Shown in pieces: positions 16,313-24,475 of a DNA stretch of 39,962 bases (position 1 is the first letter of the stretch; each line of letters begins with the position of its first letter). The stretch covers positions 1-39,962 of the forward strand of contig CAIWKO010000013.1 of the NCBI GenBank assembly GCA_903913285.1, given 5' to 3'. Origin of the DNA: an uncultured Bacteroidales bacterium. GTDB taxonomy: Bacteria > Bacteroidota > Bacteroidia > Bacteroidales > CAIWKO01. Below the pieces are notes generated by a model. That model did not search any database. It was not told where the DNA came from and saw nothing but the letters and a program-made list of their open reading frames with translations. The position numbers and the translations under genes were made by a program.

Positions 16313-19057
16313 TTATTCGGTTTTTATTAATTTATGAACGCTGCTATTCTTATTTGTAATGATATTGATAAAATAGATTCCGGATTTTAAGTCATCGGTT
16401 GATATAATGATCTCCGAAGCATTGTTAGTATATATTGTCTGAATCTTTTGACCAAAAGCATTAAATATCTCCAATTCATTGGTCGGCGTTTTGGAAACTA
16501 TTGTTGCAAAACCACCATTTGTTGGATTTGGATAAATGGATGCGTCCTCGTTCGATACAATTGAATGGATATTCAATGGATTTTCGATTAGCGTAGTTGT
16601 TGTATTTGTTACTACCGGCATATTATAATCGAAATAGATGTAAGCCTTGTTATTAATAAAATCACCCACCACACAAGTGCTTTTAGGCTTAATACTGTAT
16701 TTTACAAAACCATGACTCAAGGCTTCATTTATTGAACTATCAGGCAAATTGATGTTATAAAATCTGAACCAGATCTCATTATTATAGCAATTAACCACGA
16801 CAGGTTTGCTGGAACTGATAAGCTGAAAACTACTCAGGTCAAGTTTATTACTAATGGTATCGGTAAGAATAACTGTAAAAGCTGTATCATTACCTGTATT
16901 CTGAAAATGTATCGTGTATTCCAAAGGGTCACCCTGACTGATAAATGCAGGTGTAATGTCTCCACCCGGAAAAACTTCTTTTGAATTGGGATCATAAGAA
17001 CCGGAAATAATAGCGTGAATCGTATCCACGTTATTTGAAGGGGTAAGATCGGTAATATCGGGTGCCGAAACAGATGAAACGGCCGAACTTCCTATGACAG
17101 CCGAAGCAGTAACCGTATATTCAATAATATAAATTTGCTGCTCAATGGGGTTTAAATTATAGGCCAAAGTCGCAGTATTTGCAACAATACTTATTGCTGA
17201 TGGTACGCATGATGTAATAGTAATTTCGGGATTATTTAATAATACGGACATTGAACCGGATTTAATTGTTGTACCGATGTTTTTAAGAGATGCGTAAGCA
17301 GTACCATTGAATCCGGGTCTTAATTGTCCGAGGACTAAGTCAACAACAAGATCATTTTGTCCCGGAATAGGTTGAAAAGCAAAATCGTTTAGCGAATCTG
17401 TTTGATTGCAAAAATTTGAAAAGCTTGAAGTATATGAGTTTGGAGTATAGGTATAGTATAAAGGCGATTCATTGACTGTTGTTAAGTAAGTTCCTTTATC
17501 AACACAAACTTTATAGGGTCCGTTCACAAAGGCAGTAGCTGATGTGCCTCCTTTGGTGATATTTAATTTTGCTGGGCAATTAATATCGCCAGGATCTTGT
17601 ATGTTATTACTATTAAAATCGTAATACGTTTTTCCTGCAATAATATTAGCACTATCGGTAAACACTGCTACATAATTCGAGGCATTTGTAATAAGACTTG
17701 AAATTACATACCCACCAAAAGAGGCAATACTGCCAACATTACCGGTAAGATATACTCTTGAATCTGTGCAGGCCATACTTTGAGTATTGAGAGTTGCAAA
17801 ATCAAAACTGTAAGCAGCTCCTGTTAATGCATTTCCGCTAAGATCCGCTTCAACCAGAAAACAAATACAACTATAGGTATTGGCAGTGGGAAGTGTATTG
17901 GCATAAACCAAATTTAATGTGTCGAATTGGTTTGCTGAAACATAAGGACTGGTATATCCTGTGAGGTAGATGCGATTATTGTTTTTGGTAGCGCAATAAA
18001 AATGGGCATCATTAATGCCGTATTGTTTTGCCCACAAAAAAGTACCGCCATTATCAATTTTTGCAAAATAAGTGGAATAGTTTGCTGCAGTTAGTACGGT
18101 TGTGCCAACGTGGATCGTTCCGCTAAAAGTACCAAACAGGTACACATCATTGTTTTGAGATAACACTTCGGTTCTCCACCACGACGAACTCTCAAGAAGT
18201 TTTGCCCAGACAAAATCACCTGTTGCATTTGCTTTACAAACAAAATCCTGTGGTGAGGAAGTCAAAGTGCTTAACGTTCCTGCAACTCCCAGATTTAAAT
18301 CTCCTTTAAATTCACCTGCGATATAAACATCATTATTTGAAGCCATAGCAATGCTTAAACTAATATGCATTGATGTGCCACCAAGAACTGTGGCGTGTTG
18401 CCAGTTTCCATTATTATCTATAACCGCATAAAAAAGGTTGCCGCTACTTGACGAAATCGTAGATACGCCAATTGTCTGTGATGGTATATAATAGAAAAAA
18501 GAACTTATAACGATTCTATCAGTTCCATTACCTGCTATTCTGAATAAATCAGTATTGCTGTTGGTTGTGCCATTTGCTATTTTAATTGAATTGCTCCATA
18601 AAACTGTGCCGTCAGGTGCATATTTAATAATAAATGAATAAATTCCGCTGCTAACACTTATCGGATATGGATCACAATTTAATGTAGTTGCATTTAACGA
18701 ATCACCAAAATAGCCTGTCACATAAAGGTTTGATTGTTGATCAGTATATAATCCGCCAACTATTACTAAGTTCCCGCTACTTAAACTTTTTGCCCAAACA
18801 ACAGAATCATTATCATCCTTTTTTATGATTATTGAACTAATGATCCCGTTAGAAATAAAAGTGCTATTTCCAACCACTATGTTGCCACTGTATACATTGG
18901 AGTTAATAACATTTTTCATGTTATCAGTAGCAATTCTTGACAATCCTCCTACGGAACAATCCGGAGTTTTATCAGTGTATGCATTGATGAAATTTTGAGC
19001 ATAGGATTGAAAACCAATAAAAACAACTGCAATTACGATGAGTATATTTTTTTTCAT
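16313..19057 (-). CDS. Large T9SS cargo with an N-terminal propeller-like region and a DUF11/DUF7619-like domain
   Basis: This 914-residue protein has a signal peptide (1-20, ending SYAQ). Residues about 25-470 contain repeats of the form DGTVLWSNSI, NNDVYIAGEFKG, TGDFVWAKLL and GGTFLWAKQYG, spaced as in SBBP-type beta-propellers. A SdrD-B-like segment follows (IAGKTYYDFNSNNIQDPGD, about 475-495). A conserved-repeat domain lies at about 690-820, with DPNSKEVFPGG, DPLEYTIHFQNTGNDTAF and NKAYIYFDYNMPVVT, the hallmark of the DUF7619 family. A T9SS type A sorting domain ends it (SIYPNPTNGG to KLIKTE). It is a surface or secreted structural or adhesive protein by analogy. It is convergent with the preceding T9SS gene, with 22 bases between stops. 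Confidence 0.85.
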   Translation of the reverse strand: MKKNILIVIAVVFIGFQSYAQNFINAYTDKTPDCSVGGLSRIATDNMKNVINSNVYSGNIVVGNSTFISNGIISSIIIKKDDNDSVVWAKSLSSGNLVIVGGLYTDQQSNLYVTGYFGDSLNATTLNCDPYPISVSSGIYSFIIKYAPDGTVLWSNSIKIANGTTNSNTDLFRIAGNGTDRIVISSFFYYIPSQTIGVSTISSSSGNLFYAVIDNNGNWQHATVLGGTSMHISLSIAMASNNDVYIAGEFKGDLNLGVAGTLSTLTSSPQDFVCKANATGDFVWAKLLESSSWWRTEVLSQNNDVYLFGTFSGTIHVGTTVLTAANYSTYFAKIDNGGTFLWAKQYGINDAHFYCATKNNNRIYLTGYTSPYVSANQFDTLNLVYANTLPTANTYSCICFLVEADLSGNALTGAAYSFDFATLNTQSMACTDSRVYLTGNVGSIASFGGYVISSLITNASNYVAVFTDSANIIAGKTYYDFNSNNIQDPGDINCPAKLNITKGGTSATAFVNGPYKVCVDKGTYLTTVNESPLYYTYTPNSYTSSFSNFCNQTDSLNDFAFQPIPGQNDLVVDLVLGQLRPGFNGTAYASLKNIGTTIKSGSMSVLLNNPEITITSCVPSAISIVANTATLAYNLNPIEQQIYIIEYTVTASAVIGSSAVSSVSAPDITDLTPSNNVDTIHAIISGSYDPNSKEVFPGGDITPAFISQGDPLEYTIHFQNTGNDTAFTVILTDTISNKLDLSSFQLISSSKPVVVNCYNNEIWFRFYNINLPDSSINEALSHGFVKYSIKPKSTCVVGDFINNKAYIYFDYNMPVVTNTTTTLIENPLNIHSIVSNEDASIYPNPTNGGFATIVSKTPTNELEIFNAFGQKIQTIYTNNASEIIISTDDLKSGIYFINIITNKNSSVHKLIKTE

Positions 19058-19169
19058 AGGAAATGATTTTAATTCTTTTTATAGACAGAAAAAAACGAAA
19101 AAGGTTGCACCAAACAATCAAAGGGTGATAATTTAACTCCACATTATTAGATTGTTGATTAAAATATCT

Positions 19170-19178
19170 GCTAAGATA
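19170..19178 (-). promoter_or_regulatory. Possible -7 box for the T9SS gene at 19057
   Basis: GCTAAGATA on the plus strand reads TATCTTAGC on the minus strand, a near match to TAnnTTTGC. It would give a leader of about 105 bases. There is no clear -33 element, and the box lies just downstream of the end of the hydrogenase-like operon. Confidence 0.3.
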
Positions 19179-19253
19179 CGTTTTTTACATCAAAAAATGA
19201 TGTTTACAGATAAATTTTTGACTTTGAAACGAATAAGAATGTTTTGGTATTTA

Positions 19254-20012
19254 CTACTTTTTCCGATCTCTGCCCAAAAGACTCAACAGCCCGTTGATGA
19301 ATGTGAGTGGGTGGGGCGGATTGCCCGGAATGTAAAGATCGACCATGTGCTTTTCAAGAAAGTTTCGGTTGAGAGCGGGACTGTTTGCCAAAATACCTCC
19401 GCTGATAGCATCCGTGCCGCAAAGGATGATGGCTTTTGGTGCAGGTGCATCACGCAGGCAGGTTTCCAAAGGTTCTGCCATGTTTTCGGTAATGGGACCG
19501 GTTATCACCAATGCATCGGCATGACGTGGCGAAGCAACAAATTCGAAACCCAATCTGCCCATATCAAATTGAACATTACCTGAAGCATTCAGTTCCAGTT
19601 CTGCGCTATTATCTCCACCGGCTGAAACTTGACGGAGTTTGAACGAGCCCTTAAACATACTAATGATCTCAGGCCGCACTTTGCTGATTTCAATCTGCAA
19701 AGGCTTATCTTCCCCTGCTTTGATGATAAGAGCATCGCGGCAGTTTACCGAGAGATGATAATCTTTGGTGAACTTTATCTTATTAGGTGAATGAAAAGCA
19801 CAGGCACCGCAAAAGATGCATTTACCCAAATCGATACACAACGGGGAAGAAGTGATGGCGTCGGTCGGGCATAGTTCAATCAATGCAGCTTCATCGCAGG
19901 CATCCGAACTTATCACAGGTCTGCCTTTAAAAATACCGGGCACTTCCGTTTGCCGCAGATCGCGGATGTATTGGCTGCCCTGATGATATACTGTTTTTAG
20001 TTCTTTCAGCAT
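19254..20012 (-). CDS. Fused HyfH-like ferredoxin and HyfI/NuoB-like small subunit, stripped of most Fe-S ligands
   Basis: This 252-residue protein joins a two-motif ferredoxin domain (about 25-115) to a HyfI/NuoB-type small subunit (about 128-245). In the ferredoxin part, motif I keeps only its last Cys (Cys48 in LCPTDAI). Motif II keeps its first three (Cys65, 68, 71) but has Ser75 where the fourth belongs. In this fold those four survivors ligate one cluster, and the four lost ones ligate the other. In the small subunit the proximal-cluster ligands are also replaced: CxxC by Asp134/Ala137 (GGDNSAELELN), the third Cys by Asp201 (CGTDAISGG), and the PGCPP cysteine by Asn231 (IPGNPPHP). The backbone motif FVASPRHADALVITGPITENM is intact. 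It is the last gene of the operon, three bases after the large subunit. The homology is clear; the role without these clusters is unknown. Confidence 0.85.
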   Translation of the reverse strand: MLKELKTVYHQGSQYIRDLRQTEVPGIFKGRPVISSDACDEAALIELCPTDAITSSPLCIDLGKCIFCGACAFHSPNKIKFTKDYHLSVNCRDALIIKAGEDKPLQIEISKVRPEIISMFKGSFKLRQVSAGGDNSAELELNASGNVQFDMGRLGFEFVASPRHADALVITGPITENMAEPLETCLRDAPAPKAIILCGTDAISGGILANSPALNRNFLEKHMVDLYIPGNPPHPLTFINGLLSLLGRDRKK

Positions 20013-20015
20013 GGT

Positions 20016-21515
20016 CTAAAGATCAAATCCGCAGTACGAAAGGTTAAAACTCTTGTTGATTATGGGAAAATCGCTGATCTCGTTGTTTCTCACAGCCAGA
20101 GCCAATGCCAGCCAGTTGTGCATCGAAGGATCTTTGATTTTGTATACTAATAGATTCCCGTCTTTATCGGTCACTGCACAATGGCATATCTCTCCGCGCC
20201 AGCCTTCGGTCATGCTGATAGTAAAGGAATTTGCTTTCGGTTTTAGCTCGCTTTGTTCAAATGGCATTATTTCCGGATCGTTTTCTATCCATTCTTTCAA
20301 ATAGCCTATCGATTGAATGATTTCTTCATTGCGAAGTTGCGTTCGGGAATACACATCTCCGTGATTTTTTAATATGGCCCGATGTTTCGTTTCATTAAAA
20401 AGCCCGTATGGATGCGAAGAGCGTATATCCCGGTTAAGTCCGGCCATGCGTGCTGAAATTCCCACGGTTCCTATCTCCACAACTTTTTCGTGTTTTAGTA
20501 TCCCGGTCTTTTCCAGTCGCGAAAGCAAGCTGGGCAGCGTTTTCATACGGTTCCATATTTCATTATAGTCGGGTTCATAAGCTTCGAAAATACTTTTCAG
20601 CCGTTGTTTTAGCTCCGGTGTTAAGGCATAAAAACTACCAAATGGACGAATAAAACCTTTAGCCAAACGGTTTCCGCACCACTCCTGAAAAAAGTTCACC
20701 ATCGGAGTTCTGAGTCTTCCTAACACCGAATTTCCCAATTGGTAAGCTACATCCGTGCAGATAGCAGCCAGGTCGCCTGTATGAATAGCGATGCGTTCGA
20801 GTTCCATTGCAACACTCCTTTGAAGTATCGTTGAATCAGATGCCGTGTATCCACACAAACTTTCCCACAGGAAGGAAAATGCCGATGCATGGCCACAGGC
20901 TGTATCACCGGCAATCGATTCGGCCAGAGCTATGCGTTGATTGATTTTGCTTTTTGTAAGAAACAACTGTTCTATGCCCCGGTGCTGGTATCCAAGCTGA
21001 ATCTCCAAATGCAGTATACGTTCGCCGCTGCAAATAAACCTAAAATGACCCGGTTCAATGATTCCCGCATGGATAGGGCCTACACCCACTTCGTGCAATT
21101 CCTCGCTGTCGATCCTGAAGAAAGGATAATTGGCGATCGTTTTTCCAATATCAGCTCTGTTCCATGCATATCTAACAGGTTTCAGCCAGGGATGGCCGAC
21201 GAAATTGATCCCGAAATTTTCATGGATCTCGCGTTCGAATATATAAAAAGCAGGATTTTTCTCCGTCAGCGATGGCACCGAAACGTTTTGCTTTGCACAT
21301 TTCCACGAAAGTAAATGAACAGTACCGTCATTATCATCCGCCAAACAGCATATCAAATGCATTTCATCCGTCAAGTAATAGCCGAAATAGCTCACACAAT
21401 GAACACTTTCGGAGGCAGCCAACGCTGTTACATTTGCAAAAAAATCATGGTATGGGAGTACCGGAATGCTTTCGGTGAGTATGGTTTGCTGATTGGTTAC
21501 CTGTAATGATTTCAT
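20016..21515 (-). CDS. HyfG-like large subunit without [NiFe] ligands (Ehr type)
   Basis: This 499-residue protein fuses a NuoC-like 30-kDa domain (about 30-125; motif FEREIHENFGINFVGHPWL) to a NuoD/hydrogenase large-subunit domain (about 145-499), as in HycE and HyfG. Conserved backbone motifs are present: GVGPIHAGIIEPGHFRF with His149, EIQLGYQHRGIE and MELERIAIHTGD. The four [NiFe] cysteines are not. The usual ER(I/V)CGxC is ESIAGDT (Ala202, Thr205), and the C-terminal DPCxxC aligns with NLSYCG (Ser493, Gly496), although a Cys at 495 lies nearby. There is also no C-terminal extension for maturation cleavage. This matches the Ehr class of energy-converting hydrogenase related complexes, which lack the metal site. 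It should not be called a hydrogenase. The substrate is unknown. Confidence 0.88.
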   Translation of the reverse strand: MKSLQVTNQQTILTESIPVLPYHDFFANVTALAASESVHCVSYFGYYLTDEMHLICCLADDNDGTVHLLSWKCAKQNVSVPSLTEKNPAFYIFEREIHENFGINFVGHPWLKPVRYAWNRADIGKTIANYPFFRIDSEELHEVGVGPIHAGIIEPGHFRFICSGERILHLEIQLGYQHRGIEQLFLTKSKINQRIALAESIAGDTACGHASAFSFLWESLCGYTASDSTILQRSVAMELERIAIHTGDLAAICTDVAYQLGNSVLGRLRTPMVNFFQEWCGNRLAKGFIRPFGSFYALTPELKQRLKSIFEAYEPDYNEIWNRMKTLPSLLSRLEKTGILKHEKVVEIGTVGISARMAGLNRDIRSSHPYGLFNETKHRAILKNHGDVYSRTQLRNEEIIQSIGYLKEWIENDPEIMPFEQSELKPKANSFTISMTEGWRGEICHCAVTDKDGNLLVYKIKDPSMHNWLALALAVRNNEISDFPIINKSFNLSYCGFDL

Positions 21516-21521
21516 CCTGCG

Positions 21522-22937
21522 CTACATTATACATTGTGATAAAAATACCGAAAAAGCATGCGGCGGAAAATATCCAAGCCATACAACAGCAATCAACAGC
21601 AACATGATTGGCAACAGCTCATAATATTTTATTTTCCCGTAAGTTTCAACTTTTGTTTTTTCTTCCGAAAATACGATGTTCAAAGCATTCCGTGTAAAAG
21701 CAAATATAATGAACGTCAGCAAAACCAGCAACAATGCCATTTCCCAAATATGTCCCGCGTTAAAAAGTCCTTTAAATATAAGGAATTCGCTTACGAAGAT
21801 CCCCGAAGGCGGAATCCCTCCTAAAAACAACAAAAGCATTAAAAATATCAGCGCTGCACCGGGAGCTTTGCCAAAATAATCTTTGATGGAATTGATCTTA
21901 TACGTTCTGAAATGATGAAAAACAGTCCCCAAATGATAGAACAGCCCCGATTTAACCAGGGAATGAAGTATTAGATGCAGGAACACAGCATAAAGCACAG
22001 GCCCACCTGCCGAAAGTCCGATAGCTACCAGCCCAACATGTTCAAGGCCGGAGTATGCTCCCAATCGTTTCAGGTTTCCGGCGAACATCAGATAAACAGC
22101 TGCTATCATCACACTCAGCATCCCAGTCCACATCAGTAGGTTATTCATCCATTCAACAATATCAGCTGCCGACAACGCGTGATAAAAACGGTACAGGGCA
22201 ACAAAACCTGCATTCATCAGGGCAGTTGAAATAAAGGCACCAACAGGTGAGGGCGCCACCGTCAAGGCATCAACTTTTATGGTCTGCAGAGGGAATAACC
22301 CCATTTTAGTGCTGAACCCCACCAATATGAACAGAAAGACCATTTTCATCCAGAACGGATTCGCTGTGGCAGCCTGCGCACTGATCGACGAAAACGAAAG
22401 GTCATAAACCCCGTTGGTTTGAACTGCCATGCCGAGAAATATGATGCCTACAAACGCCAAAGCGATGCCAATAGAGCAGATGAATACATATTTCCATGTA
22501 GCTTCCAGGCTCAAAGCATTTCGTTCGTGATAGATCAGCAGCGAAACACACAAGGTAGTGGCTTCCACAAACACCCATAACAATCCGGCATGTTCCGACA
22601 GGTAAACTCCGGTAACCGAAGCAATAAGCATGATGAGCACCGCACAATAGATTGAAGTGCGAAAAGGATTGTCCTGGTTTCGTTTCAGATAGATAAAACT
22701 ATAATACACCGTGTAATACGATAACAAGGTGAGTATGCTCAGGAATATCAAACCGGCATGATCGAACCGAAAATATTCCAATTCTCTTTCTCCAAGATGA
22801 ATGAAAGCATAAATATTAATAAGGGTTTGAGCGGCCAGAAAGACTATAAGAGATGCATAAGCGACGAACCTCTTTCGGACCAGAAAGATCAATGCTGCCA
22901 GAACCAAAGCCAATATAAAATACAATCCCAGCATCAT
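21522..22937 (-). CDS. HyfF/NuoN-like antiporter subunit of the Ehr-type complex
   Basis: This 471-residue polytopic protein (about 13-14 helices) belongs to the Mrp/NuoLMN antiporter family. The TM5 glutamate is Glu125 in LWVFVEATTLCVSLLIYHE. The TM7 lysine is Lys211 in GFSTKMGLFPLQ. The family motif LPDAHSxAP is degenerate here (KVDALTVAPSPVGAF), without the usual His. Later helices carry SGLEHVGLVAIGLSAG and the LHLILHSLVKSGLFYHLG block with His and Lys. It would move protons or sodium ions in the membrane arm. It is fourth in the operon and six bases before the large-subunit gene. Confidence 0.88.
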   Translation of the reverse strand: MMLGLYFILALVLAALIFLVRKRFVAYASLIVFLAAQTLINIYAFIHLGERELEYFRFDHAGLIFLSILTLLSYYTVYYSFIYLKRNQDNPFRTSIYCAVLIMLIASVTGVYLSEHAGLLWVFVEATTLCVSLLIYHERNALSLEATWKYVFICSIGIALAFVGIIFLGMAVQTNGVYDLSFSSISAQAATANPFWMKMVFLFILVGFSTKMGLFPLQTIKVDALTVAPSPVGAFISTALMNAGFVALYRFYHALSAADIVEWMNNLLMWTGMLSVMIAAVYLMFAGNLKRLGAYSGLEHVGLVAIGLSAGGPVLYAVFLHLILHSLVKSGLFYHLGTVFHHFRTYKINSIKDYFGKAPGAALIFLMLLLFLGGIPPSGIFVSEFLIFKGLFNAGHIWEMALLLVLLTFIIFAFTRNALNIVFSEEKTKVETYGKIKYYELLPIMLLLIAVVWLGYFPPHAFSVFLSQCIM

Positions 22938-22940
22938 AAC

Positions 22941-23570
22941 TCAGTCTTTTAAGTTTGAAAGGTTATCAATACTCATTTCTTCAAAGGTGTTTCCGATGCG
23001 GTTCAAAAACAGTCCCAACACCAGCACACTGACAAAAATATCCAGCAAAATACCCATATTCACCAGCATAGGTTGATGTGCCCCTATCGTTAACGACAAA
23101 AGGAACACACCGTTTTCAAGTATCATATAGCCCATCATGTGGGTAATGATTTTCTTACGGGTGATGATAATATAAATTCCGGTCAGCAGCGAAGCAAAAG
23201 CTACCGTGAAATCGGCCTTCGTATTTTTATCCAGCCCAAGATAGCCCGAGATAATATAAGACAGTATGATAAAACCCGTGATGATGATCAGCGACCAGAA
23301 ATACGAAACAAAGGGTTCGGTTTCTCTCACGATCTTGTTTTTGTGCAAAATATAAGAAAGAAACCAGGGAATTGCAATGGATTTGAAGATGATGGTTTCG
23401 AGCAGTATCATCGTAAGGTTGAACCAACTGATTTCGGTGAGTTTCAGAAAGGTGATGCCGAACAATAGAACTCCCTGCAAGGCCAGCATCCTGATAAACG
23501 TGTTCAGGCGGTTGGCTATACCGATGAAAAGAAGCGTGAACGAAAAGACAGTCAGCAATATGGTTTCCAT
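22941..23570 (-). CDS. HyfE/NuoK-like membrane subunit
   Basis: This 209-residue protein has about six or seven transmembrane helices and matches HyfE in length and position. It contains the NuoK-like core near the C-terminal half, with two acidic/polar stretches (SLTIGAHQPMLVNMGILLDIFVSVLVLGLFL) and MGYMILENGVFLLSL, whose Glu is typical of the proton-path helices. The last residues (RIGNTFEEMSIDNL) are cytoplasmic. It is the third gene of the operon; two bases separate it from the HyfC-like gene and three from the HyfF-like gene. In complex I this subunit links the redox arm to the antiporter subunits. Confidence 0.82.
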   Translation of the reverse strand: METILLTVFSFTLLFIGIANRLNTFIRMLALQGVLLFGITFLKLTEISWFNLTMILLETIIFKSIAIPWFLSYILHKNKIVRETEPFVSYFWSLIIITGFIILSYIISGYLGLDKNTKADFTVAFASLLTGIYIIITRKKIITHMMGYMILENGVFLLSLTIGAHQPMLVNMGILLDIFVSVLVLGLFLNRIGNTFEEMSIDNLSNLKD

Positions 23571-23572
23571 AA

Positions 23573-24469
23573 TTATTTCTCTAAAAACAACAAAATGCCT
23601 ACAAATATTAAAAATGCCAACGATGTAAGCGACAAGATGAACTGCGGATTATGTGTCATTCTGAATCGTGCCATAAAAGATTCAACGAATGCCACCAAAA
23701 CTGCAATCACCGCCTGTATTCCCACAAAAATGGCAATAGCAACCCAGGCCGATGCTTCGAACAGGAAGAAATCGGCGATAACGGTTCCGAAAACCGCGAA
23801 CTTCAGTGCATTCGATAGCAATATAAGCCCCAGATCGAAGCCGCTGTTGTCGAGTATCATCACCTCGTGAACCATGGTCAGTTCCAGATGGGTGCGCGGG
23901 TCATCCACCGGCAGACGGGAAGTTTCAACCAATGTAAACAGAAAGATCAGAAAGGCAGCCATAAAGCCTATCCCGTATGCAAAGCCGGTTCCGTTGCGCA
24001 TGGTGGTGAATATGTCGGCAAACGAATAATGTCCCGTGAACAGTACCAGCGACCCAAACAAGATCAAAAAAGCCGGCTCGGCAAGCATGCCATAATGTGC
24101 CTCGCGGCTGGCTCCCATGCCTTCAAAACTGCTTCCCGTATCCATAGCGGCAACAATCGACATAAAACGTCCTAGTCCCAACATATAAATAAAGAACACA
24201 AAATCACCGTCAAACGAGATCAGGGCTTTCCATGGACCGATGGGCAGCACCAGCGATGCGCTGATGATGGCTGCAAACGAAATGGTAGGTGCGATCCGAA
24301 AAATGAACCCGGTGGTATTGCTGTAAACACTGCCCTTGCGAAACAAACGTATCATATCTTTCAATGGCTGCAGCAAGCCCGGGCCTTTTCGGCCACTAAG
24401 CAAGCTCCGGGTAATGTTAATTAGCCCCGGAAAAAGCAACGCAATAATTATAATCAATAATACATTCAT
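23573..24469 (-). CDS. HyfC/NuoH-like membrane subunit
   Basis: This 298-residue protein has eight predicted helices and is the anchor between redox and membrane arms in this superfamily. Conserved motifs: GRKGP (26-30) with LLQPLKDMIRLFRK, SSFEGMGASREAHYGMLAEPA (Glu116, Glu123, Glu131) in the loop that faces the quinone or catalytic chamber in complex I, and VETSRLPVDDPRTHLELTMVHE (Glu182 to Glu202), the acidic funnel. All the key acidic residues look intact, unlike the redox subunits of the same operon. It is second in the operon, six bases after the HyfB-like gene. Confidence 0.88.
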   Translation of the reverse strand: MNVLLIIIIALLFPGLINITRSLLSGRKGPGLLQPLKDMIRLFRKGSVYSNTTGFIFRIAPTISFAAIISASLVLPIGPWKALISFDGDFVFFIYMLGLGRFMSIVAAMDTGSSFEGMGASREAHYGMLAEPAFLILFGSLVLFTGHYSFADIFTTMRNGTGFAYGIGFMAAFLIFLFTLVETSRLPVDDPRTHLELTMVHEVMILDNSGFDLGLILLSNALKFAVFGTVIADFFLFEASAWVAIAIFVGIQAVIAVLVAFVESFMARFRMTHNPQFILSLTSLAFLIFVGILLFLEK

Positions 24470-24475
24470 TTCTAA

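Noticed and set aside
19152-19583. Plus-strand frame of 143 codons at the end of the hydrogenase-like operon
   Set aside because: It is antisense to the well-supported fused small-subunit gene and has no recognisable product.
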